From Candidatus Bathyarchaeia archaeon (GTDB taxonomy: Archaea; Thermoproteota; Bathyarchaeia; Bathyarchaeales; DTEX01): a stretch of 64,000 nucleotides of DNA. The stretch lies in NCBI GenBank assembly GCA_038882715.1, contig JAVZNR010000006.1:1-64000 (forward strand), read 5' to 3'. Shown one piece after another: positions 9,279 to 17,024 of the stretch. The notes below the pieces were generated by a model that worked only from the letters and a program-made list of their open reading frames with translations, was not told the DNA's origin and ran no database searches. The first letter of the stretch is position 1. Every line of letters starts with the position of its first letter. The translations under genes and the position numbers were made by a program.

Positions 9279-10352
9279 ATGAATTCAAGAGAGCGCGTGC
9301 TGGCCGCTATAAACCATGAGATTCCCGATAGAATCCCAACGGATATATGGGCCACCCCTGAAGTTTGGAGTAATCTCAAAGCGTATTTTGGTGAAAACGT
9401 CGATATTATGGAAGCCTTACATATAGATGGCATAATGTGGATGTCGCCTAAATATATAGGTCCAAAATTATCTGTGGATGAAGGGTGGAAGATTGATTAT
9501 TGGGGTATACGATATAAATTGGTTAACTATGGGCTGGGAGCATACGAGGAGCCTGTTGGCCCACCCCTAGCATACGCAAAGACTATAAGGGATTTAGAAG
9601 CATATCGGTGGCCTAAGGTTGACTGGTTCGACTTCTCAGAGATGCGGGAAGAAGCTAAAAGGGTTCGCCGGGAAAGAGTTGTTGGGGCAGGCTACGTGGC
9701 AGTATTCTTTCAGCATTGCCTTCTGAGGGGTTTCAAAAACGCTCTACTTGACCCAATTTTGAGACCTGAATTCACTAGGCGTCTATTAGATCTAATATCT
9801 GATTTCCTTTATGAACTGCATCTCCGCATGTTTGAAGCATGTGATGGACTTATAGATGTAACCCAGGTAACAGATGACTTCGGCACCCAGAATGGCCCCA
9901 TGATAAGCCTGAAGGTTTTCCGCGACTTCTATCGGCCACACATGAAAAAATTTATAGATTTAGCCCACAGCTTCGGGATAAAAGTTTTTCATCATGATGA
10001 TGGAGCAATACGAATATTTGTACCGGACTTGGTGGAGATGGGCATAGACATATTAAACCCGGTGCAATGGACATGTCCAGGAATGAATCTTGAAGAATTG
10101 AAGACGGAGTTCGGCAAACACCTATGTTTCCACGGCGGAATGGATAATCAACGCATACTATCCTTCGCAACGCCAGAGCAGGTTAGAGCCGAGGTTAGAA
10201 GGTGCATAGATACATTGGCGTCGGATGGAACAGGATATATTTTGGCACCATGCCACAATATACAGCCAGTATCGCCGATAGAAAATATAATAGCAATGTA
10301 CGATGAAGCATACAGATACGGTTCGAAATATTCTGAGAAAAGATTGATTTGA
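9279..10352 (+). CDS. Uroporphyrinogen-decarboxylase-fold protein (possible corrinoid methyltransferase)
   Basis: A 357-residue UroD-superfamily protein opening with MNSRERVLAAINHEIPDRIPTDIW, which is typical of the family. The C-terminal half includes HHDDGAI and LCFHGGMDNQ, resembling the His-x-Asp/Cys metal-site surroundings of MtaA/MtbA-like methyltransferases. Its Arg-rich N-terminal helix is not proof of haem function, and no other haem genes are near, so a methyltransferase or unknown role is more likely. It sits about 110 bases after the nitrilase. A second family member starts at the left edge of the window. Confidence 0.8.
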   Translation: MNSRERVLAAINHEIPDRIPTDIWATPEVWSNLKAYFGENVDIMEALHIDGIMWMSPKYIGPKLSVDEGWKIDYWGIRYKLVNYGLGAYEEPVGPPLAYAKTIRDLEAYRWPKVDWFDFSEMREEAKRVRRERVVGAGYVAVFFQHCLLRGFKNALLDPILRPEFTRRLLDLISDFLYELHLRMFEACDGLIDVTQVTDDFGTQNGPMISLKVFRDFYRPHMKKFIDLAHSFGIKVFHHDDGAIRIFVPDLVEMGIDILNPVQWTCPGMNLEELKTEFGKHLCFHGGMDNQRILSFATPEQVRAEVRRCIDTLASDGTGYILAPCHNIQPVSPIENIIAMYDEAYRYGSKYSEKRLI

Positions 10353-10382
10353 ACCCGCATATGAAATGAAAATTGGAAAAAT

Positions 10383-10400
10383 TGGCGCCCGGCCGAACCC
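10383..10400. repeat. Imperfect copy of the tRNA-Asp 3' end (possible old attachment site)
   Basis: The plus strand reads TGGCGCCCGGCCGAACCC. The reverse-strand 3' end of tRNA-Asp at 11650 reads, on the plus strand, TGGCGCCCTGGCCG followed by GGATTTGAACCC. The two match apart from a one-base and a roughly seven-base gap. Together with the integrase remnant between them this may mark the outer end of a decayed integrative element. The match is short and gapped. Confidence 0.35.
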
Positions 10401-10506
10401 CAAAACCCTAGTTCTGGTACCCTTCATCTTATGGGTATTTTCCTCATAGATTGGGGGTGGAAAGTTTAAATTATAGGTAAGACTTTTTCATACTTGGTGG
10501 TTAAAC

Positions 10507-10761
10507 TTGGAAATTAGGAGGAGAATGGGTCGGAAGGGGCAGCTTGTCATCCCAAAGATTATTAGGGAGTTTCTGGGGGTGGGTCCTGGAGACGAAGTAA
10601 TTATGGAGGTTAGGGGCAAGGAGGTTCTGATTAAGCCGAAGATAGATCCCGTAAAATTTGTTGAGGATTTCTGCTCGAGTGAAGGAAAGAAGTTGACTGA
10701 GAAAATAGATTTGGAAAGGATTCTTGAGGGGGAGGTTGAAGAGAGACTTGTATTACGTTGA
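10507..10761 (+). CDS. vapB: AbrB/MazE-type antitoxin, VapB
   Basis: An 84-residue protein with the swapped-hairpin AbrB DNA-binding domain at residues 5-45 (GRKGQLVIPKIIREFLGVGPGD, then EVIMEVRGKEVLIKPK). The C-terminal ~40 acidic residues would wrap the toxin. The TTG at 10507 is preceded by GGTGG at a normal distance; an ATG at 10525 sits too close to its AGGAGG. The gene overlaps the downstream vapC, the usual arrangement, and VapB is expected to repress the operon together with VapC. Confidence 0.85.
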   Translation: MEIRRRMGRKGQLVIPKIIREFLGVGPGDEVIMEVRGKEVLIKPKIDPVKFVEDFCSSEGKKLTEKIDLERILEGEVEERLVLR

Positions 10762-11155
10762 TTCAAACGTCTTCATATATTCAGTAATCTATGATGAAGT
10801 GTTTGTGCCGGAAGCGAGGAAATGTAGAGAATTCCTCCTGAAAATTGCTCTCGGCGAGATTGAAGCACACACATCGCTTATCACGTGGGACGAAGTCACA
10901 TGGATAGTTAAGAAGATTATGGGAGAAGAGTTATCAGTGGAGTATGGCAGGAAATTTCTTAGGTTTCCAAACCTAAGGTTTCTCGGAGTTAAAAGGACGA
11001 CAATTTTAAAGGCTCAGGATTTCATGGAGAAGTATAGGCTTAAACCCAGAGACGCAATACACGCGGCCACTGCACTTGAAAACAAGATAAACATAATAGT
11101 AAGCTACGATAGGGACTTTGACAGCCTTATCGAAGTAAAAAGAACCGAGCCATAA
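10724..11155 (+). CDS. vapC: PIN-domain ribonuclease toxin, VapC
   Basis: A PIN-domain protein of about 140 residues. The first acidic residue is in YYVDSNVFIYSVIYD, the second Glu in SLITWDEVTWIV, and the C-terminal cluster in KPRDAIHAATAL and IIVSYDRDFD, matching the four acidic metal ligands of VapC RNases. Several in-frame TTG codons (10724, 10736, 10748) could start it; all overlap the end of vapB. VapC toxins cut tRNA or rRNA when freed from the antitoxin. The pair lies beside an integrase remnant and may be left over from an integrated element. Confidence 0.85.
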   Translation: MRGRLKRDLYYVDSNVFIYSVIYDEVFVPEARKCREFLLKIALGEIEAHTSLITWDEVTWIVKKIMGEELSVEYGRKFLRFPNLRFLGVKRTTILKAQDFMEKYRLKPRDAIHAATALENKINIIVSYDRDFDSLIEVKRTEP

Positions 11156-11322
11156 ATGCTACCTTGCTAGACGAGACTCCTAGAAAGATTCGGACCAGTA
11201 AAAATGGCCTTGCTGTCATCGTAACGCTTACAAATACCGTCCCACTTTAAGAGGCAGGGCTACGAGACATTATTTCCCAAGGGCGGGATTCGTGTCAGGA
11301 ATGACATGGTTGATAGTGAGGT

Positions 11323-11592
11323 TTATGAGCGCGGGATCAGAGTTGCTGTCGAGTTGAAGAGCGACAACAACGACATGCTACACGGACTAGTTGCACCCTC
11401 TAGGTCGAAGTCTATGGCGCGCAGCAGAGCTGGAAGACGGCTCGCAACCTTACTCAGCCTAGCAGTCAAGAGCCCAAGGCTAGCCAAGTGATCCAAGAAG
11501 TGGAGGGCAACCTCGCCGTTATGCCCGAAGCCAGCGATTACCCGCCTGTACCGCTCAAGTCTCTCCTCATAATCATAGATTTCATTCTTCAC
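11323..11592 (-). pseudogene. Decayed tyrosine-recombinase N-terminus next to tRNA-Asp
   Basis: Residues 1 to about 68 resemble the N-terminal SAM-like core-binding domain of archaeal integrases (VALHFLDHLASLGLLTARLSKV, then LLRAIDFDLEGAT), and resemble the same region of the intact recombinase at 52343. After this the reading frame loses any family resemblance and no catalytic domain follows. The fragment points away from tRNA-Asp(GTC), whose 3' end lies 58 bases away, as left by integrative elements that target tRNA genes. The surrounding 11156-11649 region otherwise holds no gene I can support. Confidence 0.55.
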
Positions 11593-11629
11593 ACTAAACT
11601 CATTATTCCCAAATTTAAAAGAAGTGTAA

Positions 11630-11644
11630 GGGATTTGAACCCGG
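11630..11644. repeat. Duplicate of the tRNA T-arm sequence 33 bp from tRNA-Asp
   Basis: GGGATTTGAACCCGG occurs here and again at 11663-11677 inside tRNA-Asp, as direct repeats. The T-arm is conserved among tRNAs, so the extra copy may be a piece of another tRNA or an attachment-site remnant. Its position between the integrase fragment and the tRNA favours the latter. Confidence 0.5.
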
Positions 11645-11649
11645 AGAAC

Positions 11650-11727
11650 TGGCGCCCTGGCCGGGATTTGAACCCGGGTCGGGCGGGCGACAGCCGCCTA
11701 TACTAGACCGGACTATACTACCAGGGC
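11650..11727 (-). tRNA. tRNA-Asp(GTC)
   Basis: The reverse strand folds as a cloverleaf: acceptor GCCCTGG paired with CCAGGGC, anticodon stem GGCGG/CCGCC around the loop CTGTCGC (anticodon GTC), and T-arm CCGGG TTCAAAT CCCGG. Discriminator G, correct for Asp, is followed by a genome-encoded CCA at 11652-11650. There is no intron. The 3' end faces the integrase remnant, so this tRNA probably served as an attachment site. Confidence 0.95.
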
Positions 11728-11836
11728 TTTAACCAATATTTTCTGGTTTAAGTGTATTAATAAACGTTACGCTCGCAATCTCGGTGATGAGATTTATATA
11801 TTGAGAAAGCGTTTTTCATTTTGGAGGTATGCTGGA

Positions 11837-12487
11837 ATGGTTAATGTCAGCGTTAAATGGCTTGGGCACGCCAGCTTTCAAATAACTGCTGATGGAAAGA
11901 ACATTTATATCGACCCCTACGAGGGGAACTACGTTGATAAAGCGGATATTGTTCTCGTGACCCACTCTCACTATGATCATTGCGATACATCTAAGATTGA
12001 AAAAATACGGAAAAATGGAACCGTAATCGTTTCGCCACCAGACTGCGCAACAAAGATAAGAGGAAATGTTAGGGTTCTTAAGCCCGGGGAGAGCACGACG
12101 GTCGGCGATATAGTGATCGAAGCCGTCCACGCATATAACGTGAGGCGCTTTAGATCGCCTGGGGTACCGTTCCATCCGAAAGGTTTTGGTCTCGGCTACC
12201 TAATAAAAATAGGTGATAAAATCATCTATCATGCGGGAGACACTGATTTTATTCCAGAGATGAGGGAGCTCAAAAATAGGGGTATAACTCTTGCTCTGCT
12301 TCCAAGCGGCGGCACATACACCATGGATAATCCTGAGGCAGCTGAGGCAGCCATAGCCATAAGCCCCGAAATAGTTATCCCGATGCATAGATGGGATACA
12401 AGCCCGGAGGAATTCAAGAGGAGGGTTGAATCCACCTCAAATATTAAGGTTGTCTTACTTAAACCCGGGGAAAAATACAATCTCTAG
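11837..12487 (+). CDS. MBL-fold metal-dependent hydrolase (UlaG-like)
   Basis: About 216 residues of the metallo-beta-lactamase fold. The zinc motif is VTHSHYDHCD (HxHxDH), later His residues lie in AVHAYN, YHAGDTDF and IPMHRWD, and the opening is WLGHASFQI, as in UPF0173/UlaG-like hydrolases. The start chosen is ATG 11837, with GGAGG nine bases upstream; a TTG at 11801 would add 12 residues with no binding site. Some relatives hydrolyse ascorbate-6-phosphate lactone or cyclic phosphates, but the substrate here is unknown. Confidence 0.85.
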   Translation: MVNVSVKWLGHASFQITADGKNIYIDPYEGNYVDKADIVLVTHSHYDHCDTSKIEKIRKNGTVIVSPPDCATKIRGNVRVLKPGESTTVGDIVIEAVHAYNVRRFRSPGVPFHPKGFGLGYLIKIGDKIIYHAGDTDFIPEMRELKNRGITLALLPSGGTYTMDNPEAAEAAIAISPEIVIPMHRWDTSPEEFKRRVESTSNIKVVLLKPGEKYNL

Positions 12488-12573
12488 ACCCGCTAAAATA
12501 GATGGCGCATTTTTAAATGGGTTGATTAATCGGCTTAAAGTTAAAAAGTTAGAGGTAAATATCGTTTAGCTTG

Positions 12574-13200
12574 ATGGATATCGTGAGATTTTATAGCGAG
12601 AAAACTGGGAAATTTTATAGGCTTGTTGAAACGGATACTTGGCCTTATCTTGAGATATCTGGGATACGGATGCATAGAGCTGATGAGGTTGATCCTAAAA
12701 CTGATGCTATATTAAAGATTAAGGCTCTAGGTAAGATTTACGGCTCCATTCTAGACTGCTGCACCGGCCTAGGTTACACGGCCATCTTAGCGGCTCAAAA
12801 GAGAAGCGTTAGGGAAGTTATAACCATCGAGAAAGATGAAAATGTTATATTTATCGCTAAGCAGAACCCATTCTCGAAGGCTCTTTTCGAGAACGGTAAG
12901 ATTAAACTTATAGTCGGCGATGTTTTTGAGGAGATAAAGAATTTTAATAATGAGTATTTTAACTTTATAATTCATGACCCGCCTAGGATAAATGTTGCTC
13001 CAGAACTCTATTCACTGGAGTTTTATAAGCAGCTTTTCAGGGTTCTAAAGGGGAATGGAAGGATGCTGCATTATGTTGGAAGACCGGGCATAAGGCAGGG
13101 TAAAAGATACTTGAAGGGTATAATGGAGCGTTTAAGACTAGCGGGTTTCACGAGAATAAGGATGGTTGATTATGCTTTGAGCTTGGTAATTGAGAAATAG
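12574..13200 (+). CDS. Archaeal SAM-dependent methyltransferase (COG2521-like)
   Basis: A 209-residue Rossmann methyltransferase. Motif I is ILDCCTGLGYTAILAA, the acidic ribose contact is VITIEKDENVI, and motif IV is IIHDPPRINVA, a DPPR variant of the D/NPPY catalytic motif of N-methyltransferases. The N-terminal ~45 residues (ETDTWPYLEISGIRMHR) are conserved among archaeal COG2521 proteins. The substrate is not known. It lies between the MBL hydrolase and the GPN GTPase genes in the same direction. TTG 12571 directly before the ATG is an alternative start. Confidence 0.75.
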   Translation: MDIVRFYSEKTGKFYRLVETDTWPYLEISGIRMHRADEVDPKTDAILKIKALGKIYGSILDCCTGLGYTAILAAQKRSVREVITIEKDENVIFIAKQNPFSKALFENGKIKLIVGDVFEEIKNFNNEYFNFIIHDPPRINVAPELYSLEFYKQLFRVLKGNGRMLHYVGRPGIRQGKRYLKGIMERLRLAGFTRIRMVDYALSLVIEK

Positions 13201-13265
13201 AAAATGTTTTCTCTCAGTAGCATTTTTATCCCACCATTGCTTAACCTATAAGAAGGTTTCCTCAA

Positions 13266-13985
13266 ATGAACGTTCTTGTTTTAGGGCCAGCTGGATCTGG
13301 TAAAAGCCTATTTGTCAAAAACTTTTCAGCGTATTTGGCTAGCGAGGGCTATAGAGTCAGAACAATAAATCTAGATCCGGGGGTTTTAAATCCCGGATAT
13401 AGCCCGGATTTTGATGTGAGATCAGTGTTCACTGTCGAGAGCATAATGCGCGAGATGAATTTAGGGCCTAATGGAGCCATACTTGAAAGCATGGAAAGGT
13501 TAACGAGAATTAAGCTGCCGAAATTTAAGGATACGGATTACGTGTTGATTGACACACCTGGACAACTGGAGCCGTTCCTATTCAGGGAGACTGGAAGGAT
13601 TATAGCTAGCGGTTTTGAAGATAGATGTTGTCTTTTTCTCGGTGATCTTTCAGCGCTGAAAAGAAACCTTGTAAGCTTTTACCTCTATGCTCTAACGGTT
13701 TATTATACTCTTGAGACCGAGACCATAGCTATCTTGAATAAGGTGGATCTTCTCAACGAGAAGGAAATAGAAGAGATCAAAGATATCCTCAGAAACCCAA
13801 ACAGCCTCCTCACTAAAAAGCCAACAAACCTTAGAGAGGAAATGGATATGGAGCTGCTGAAATCTCTAAGAGCCTTCTTTCCACCCAAAAGAGTCCCACT
13901 AGTATCCGCTAGGACGGGAACAGGTTTCGAAGAAATCCTAACTATTCTACATGAGGTTAAATGCGCGTGTGGGGACTTAACATAA
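13266..13985 (+). CDS. GPN-loop GTPase
   Basis: A 239-residue GTPase: Walker A GPAGSGKSLF near the N-terminus, the family-defining Gly-Pro-Asn in LGPNGAILES, a G3 region DTPGQLEP, and G4 NKVD. Archaeal GPN proteins are homodimers; their eukaryotic relatives help assemble RNA polymerase II. It likely acts in the cytoplasm as a complex-assembly GTPase. Length is normal for the archaeal form. It begins about 65 bases after the methyltransferase gene. Confidence 0.9.
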   Translation: MNVLVLGPAGSGKSLFVKNFSAYLASEGYRVRTINLDPGVLNPGYSPDFDVRSVFTVESIMREMNLGPNGAILESMERLTRIKLPKFKDTDYVLIDTPGQLEPFLFRETGRIIASGFEDRCCLFLGDLSALKRNLVSFYLYALTVYYTLETETIAILNKVDLLNEKEIEEIKDILRNPNSLLTKKPTNLREEMDMELLKSLRAFFPPKRVPLVSARTGTGFEEILTILHEVKCACGDLT

Positions 13986-14031
13986 TCTTTATTTTATTTA
14001 TGCTGGAAAATGATATTTTGGGTGAATAATA

Positions 14032-15282
14032 TTGAAGAAGCTGGGCGTGGGTTTTATAGGCTCAGGTTTTGTAGCCAGGTTTCACGCGTTGTCTTGGACT
14101 GGTATAAGGGATGCGGAGATAACAGCCATTTACAATATAAGGGAGGAAAGCGCCCGTAAACTATCGAACCTTGTTGAAACGCTGGGTGTCGGTAAACCAA
14201 AAGTTTACACAGATTTAAGGAGCATGCTTTCAGACCCTTCGGTTAACGCTGTTTGGATACTTAACCCGAATTTCATGAGACTCGAAGTTGTAAAGGCTAT
14301 TGTGGAAGAGGTAACGCAGGGGAAAGCGAATATTGCCGGCGTGTGTTGTGAGAAGCCGCTTGCGAGAAACGTTGATGAAGCCGAAGAAATGGTTAAACTC
14401 GTTGAGAAAGCAGGCCTTCTTCATGGTTACTTGGAGGATCAGGTTTTTGCTCCCTCTGTCATCCGCGCAAAAGAAACTATATGGAAATATGGCGCCAAAT
14501 ATTCTGGCAGACCGTATCTGGCTAGGGCGGCTGAAGAGCATGGTGGGCCGCATTCAGCTTGGTTCTGGAACCCTCAGCTGTCTGGTGGCGGGGTACTATT
14601 AGACATGACTTGCCACAGCTTAGAGGCCAGTCGATATCTGCTTATGAATCCAGACAAACCTAAAGAGGCGCTTAAACCCATAACCGTTCAATCGGTTATA
14701 GCATCCCTTAAATGGACTAAGGAACCCTATGTTTCTACGCTCAAAAGGAACTTTAATGTTAACTACGAGAAGACCCCTGCCGAGGACTATGCCCTAACGC
14801 TTATAGTTTATGAGGATGAGGACGGCGGCTTAGTTCTCTCAGAGGCCAGAACCTCATGGAGCTTTGTTGGCCCCGGCTTAAGGTTAACGTTTGAGGTTCT
14901 TGGGCCAGAATACTCTGTAACTATAAACAGTTTGCAGCAGGAGCTTAACGTGTTTTTAAGCAGAAATGTTAAGATACCGCCAACTGAGGAGTTCGTTGAG
15001 AAGCAGGCGGCGGAGCAGGGTTTAATGCCAATAATACCGAACGAGGCGATAACCTATGGCTATCAAGATGAAAATCGGCATATGGTTGAATGCTTCTTGA
15101 AGGGCAAGCTGCCTGAGGAGAATTGGAGAGATGGGCTTTTAGTAACGCAGCTTATGATGGCAGCCTACATGTCGGCTGAAAAAGGCAGAAAAATAAAGTT
15201 TAACCCTGAAGTCTTAAAAGGGTATAGGCCAAAAGTATGTTTGGGCGAGTGGAATCCTAAATCCATCGCTGAAACCGAGTAA
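14032..15282 (+). CDS. Gfo/Idh/MocA-family oxidoreductase
   Basis: A 416-residue NAD(P)-dependent dehydrogenase. The N-terminal Rossmann fold starts GVGFIGSGFVARFHA and includes the CCEKPLARNVDEAEEMV motif, in which EKP carries the conserved Lys. The C-terminal alpha/beta domain includes GGGVLLDMTCHSLE, whose His fits the catalytic position. Members oxidise or reduce sugars and polyols. The TTG start at 14032 has GGTGA upstream at a normal distance. No sugar partner gene is directly adjacent, so the substrate is unknown. Confidence 0.85.
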   Translation: MKKLGVGFIGSGFVARFHALSWTGIRDAEITAIYNIREESARKLSNLVETLGVGKPKVYTDLRSMLSDPSVNAVWILNPNFMRLEVVKAIVEEVTQGKANIAGVCCEKPLARNVDEAEEMVKLVEKAGLLHGYLEDQVFAPSVIRAKETIWKYGAKYSGRPYLARAAEEHGGPHSAWFWNPQLSGGGVLLDMTCHSLEASRYLLMNPDKPKEALKPITVQSVIASLKWTKEPYVSTLKRNFNVNYEKTPAEDYALTLIVYEDEDGGLVLSEARTSWSFVGPGLRLTFEVLGPEYSVTINSLQQELNVFLSRNVKIPPTEEFVEKQAAEQGLMPIIPNEAITYGYQDENRHMVECFLKGKLPEENWRDGLLVTQLMMAAYMSAEKGRKIKFNPEVLKGYRPKVCLGEWNPKSIAETE

Positions 15283-15372
15283 GAAACAATGGCGGCAACA
15301 TGGCGAAACAGACACAAATTTTTCAATTTTTTGAAAATCGTTAAATAGATCTTAGCTAAAAATAGCTAATCT

Positions 15373-16047
15373 ATGATATCTATTGAAGAGATAGCTGCAG
15401 CATCCATGTTGCTCATATGGGTAATCTTTGTGGTTATGGTTTTAACCAAAAAACTTTATAATTTTATGATTGGGAGGGGTTTTGAAACAAACGTGGCCGT
15501 TTACTATAATAGGAAAGTGATACATATATTAACTGGAGGATTATGCGCCTCACTCATACCGCTAATATTTAGGTCCTTTATCCTCCCGTTAATTATGAGC
15601 CTTCTCCTCGCAGCCTTCCTATTTTCCTATCATAGGAAGAGGCAATTAATGTATTGGTTTCAAACAAGCGACAATTCATATGAAGTTTCCTTCTGTATTA
15701 TGTGGGGATTAATTATATCTTTAGGCTGGATATTGACCGGCGGCGACTTCCGCATCGGTGTACTGCCAGTTATCTTCATGTCGGTCGGAGACGCAATAAC
15801 GGGCATTGTGAGAAACGCGATTTACAGGAGAAGAACCAAATCTTGGTGGGGTAACCTTGCAATGGCATCATTCTCGATAAGCGTGGGCGCAATAGTTGGG
15901 CTCGCAGGAATAATTGCCGGAGCCGCGGCCTCGCTAGTTGAACACTTTGAATTTAAGCCAATAGACGACAATGTGCTTGTGCCAGCGACATCCTTCTTAA
16001 TCCTTCTGTTGGCTAGGATACTTGCACCCTGGTCCCTTGCGTTGTAA
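15373..16047 (+). CDS. Integral membrane dolichol kinase/CTP-transferase-like protein
   Basis: A 224-residue protein with about six hydrophobic segments. The RKVIHILTGG opening, the GDAITGIVRN segment, the KSWWGNLAMA segment and the C-terminal IDDNVLVP motif match the SEC59/DGK (polyprenol kinase) family pattern, in which CTP phosphorylates a lipid alcohol at the membrane. This would fit archaeal lipid or glycan-carrier recycling. It stands alone between the oxidoreductase and the por operon. Confidence 0.7.
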   Translation: MISIEEIAAASMLLIWVIFVVMVLTKKLYNFMIGRGFETNVAVYYNRKVIHILTGGLCASLIPLIFRSFILPLIMSLLLAAFLFSYHRKRQLMYWFQTSDNSYEVSFCIMWGLIISLGWILTGGDFRIGVLPVIFMSVGDAITGIVRNAIYRRRTKSWWGNLAMASFSISVGAIVGLAGIIAGAAASLVEHFEFKPIDDNVLVPATSFLILLLARILAPWSLAL

Positions 16048-16112
16048 ACGTGAAAAATTGCTAAAATGTTAGATTTTATCAGCTGGTTTTAAACTGAGGA
16101 TAGAATAAAGAT

Positions 16113-16126
16113 AAAGTTATATTTAT
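16113..16126 (+). promoter_or_regulatory. Probable TATA box of the porGDAB operon
   Basis: AAAGTTATATTTAT fits an archaeal TATA box. It lies about 60 bases before the porG start and is followed by a GGAGGT ribosome-binding site at 16169-16174, eight bases from the TTG, implying a leadered operon transcript. Confidence 0.5.
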
Positions 16127-16182
16127 CAATTGTAATTTAGACATAATTCCTGCAGATGAGTGAACTTTGGAGGTAGTCATAC

Positions 16183-16740
16183 TTGCTTATTGAGGTGCGC
16201 TGGCATGGTAGGGGTGGACAGGGAGTAGTTACCGTGAGCCGACTCCTAGCTCAAGCAGCCCTATTAGATGGAAAATACGTTCAAGCTTTCCCAGAGTTTG
16301 GGCCGGAAAGAAGGGGTGCTCCTGTAACCGGGTATACAAGGATATCTGATGAACCTATATCTCTGCATAGCCAAATATATAATCCGAACATCGTTGTCGT
16401 CGTCGACCCTACGCTTATCGGCAGGGTTAATGTTACTGCTGGACTCGCCCCGAAAGGGTTTGTTGTAGCTAACTCTGAGAGAAAACCGGGGGAGCTTAAG
16501 GAGATCTTAGGTATTAAGGATGCTGGAGTTTACGCTGTTAATGCGACAAGAATAGCTCTGGAGATTCTCGGAAGACCAATATATAACACAGCCATGCTTG
16601 GAGCGCTTCTGAAGGCGGCTCCCTTAACCACAATGAATTCGCTATTAAAAGTCATATCTGAGAGGTTTCCCGGAGCCGTTGGCGAAAAAAACATAGCGGT
16701 TATAAAGAGGGCTTATGAGGAGGCGGTAGGAGTTGAGTGA
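16183..16740 (+). CDS. porG: Pyruvate (2-oxoacid):ferredoxin oxidoreductase, gamma subunit
   Basis: A 185-residue gamma subunit opening VRWHGRGGQGVVTVSRLLA and containing FPEFGPERRGAPVTGYTRI, both family hallmarks. It is first in the order G-D-A-B, the standard four-subunit archaeal arrangement. The enzyme oxidatively decarboxylates pyruvate to acetyl-CoA with ferredoxin, or runs in reverse in carbon fixation. The TTG start is set by GGAGGT eight bases upstream. Its end overlaps the start of porD by a few bases. Confidence 0.92.
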   Translation: MLIEVRWHGRGGQGVVTVSRLLAQAALLDGKYVQAFPEFGPERRGAPVTGYTRISDEPISLHSQIYNPNIVVVVDPTLIGRVNVTAGLAPKGFVVANSERKPGELKEILGIKDAGVYAVNATRIALEILGRPIYNTAMLGALLKAAPLTTMNSLLKVISERFPGAVGEKNIAVIKRAYEEAVGVE

Positions 16741-17017
16741 AAAGAAGCTTGGATGGAAGTCTCTCTCGATCGGCGGATATCTGCTTGAACCCGGTTCCGC
16801 CATGAAATATAAAACTGGCGACTGGAGAGCCTTTAAGCCAGTTATAGACCAGAAAAAATGCATAAACTGCCTTCTATGCTGGATTTACTGTCCAGACTCT
16901 GCGATAATTAGGCTTGAAAAATATGTTGAAGTAAACTACGATTACTGTAAAGGCTGCGGCATCTGCGCAAATGAGTGCCCAGTAAAATGTATAACCATGG
17001 TTGAGGAGGAGAGGTGA
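16733..17017 (+). CDS. porD: Pyruvate:ferredoxin oxidoreductase, delta (ferredoxin) subunit
   Basis: A 94-residue 2[4Fe-4S] protein. The clusters are bound by CINCLLCWIYCPDS and CKGCGICANECPVKC. It carries electrons between the catalytic core and free ferredoxin. The TTG start overlaps the porG stop, and porA begins 7 bases after its stop, so the operon is tightly coupled. Confidence 0.92.
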   Translation: MSEKKLGWKSLSIGGYLLEPGSAMKYKTGDWRAFKPVIDQKKCINCLLCWIYCPDSAIIRLEKYVEVNYDYCKGCGICANECPVKCITMVEEER

Positions 17018-17024
17018 TAATTAG

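Noticed and set aside
9279-10352. Haem-pathway HemE (true uroporphyrinogen decarboxylase)
   Set aside because: The sequence resembles methyltransferase-like UroD proteins, no haem genes are near, and two family members flank catabolic genes.
11306-11491. Plus-strand frame opposite the integrase fragment
   Set aside because: The minus-strand frame shows integrase resemblance, while this one has no recognisable features.
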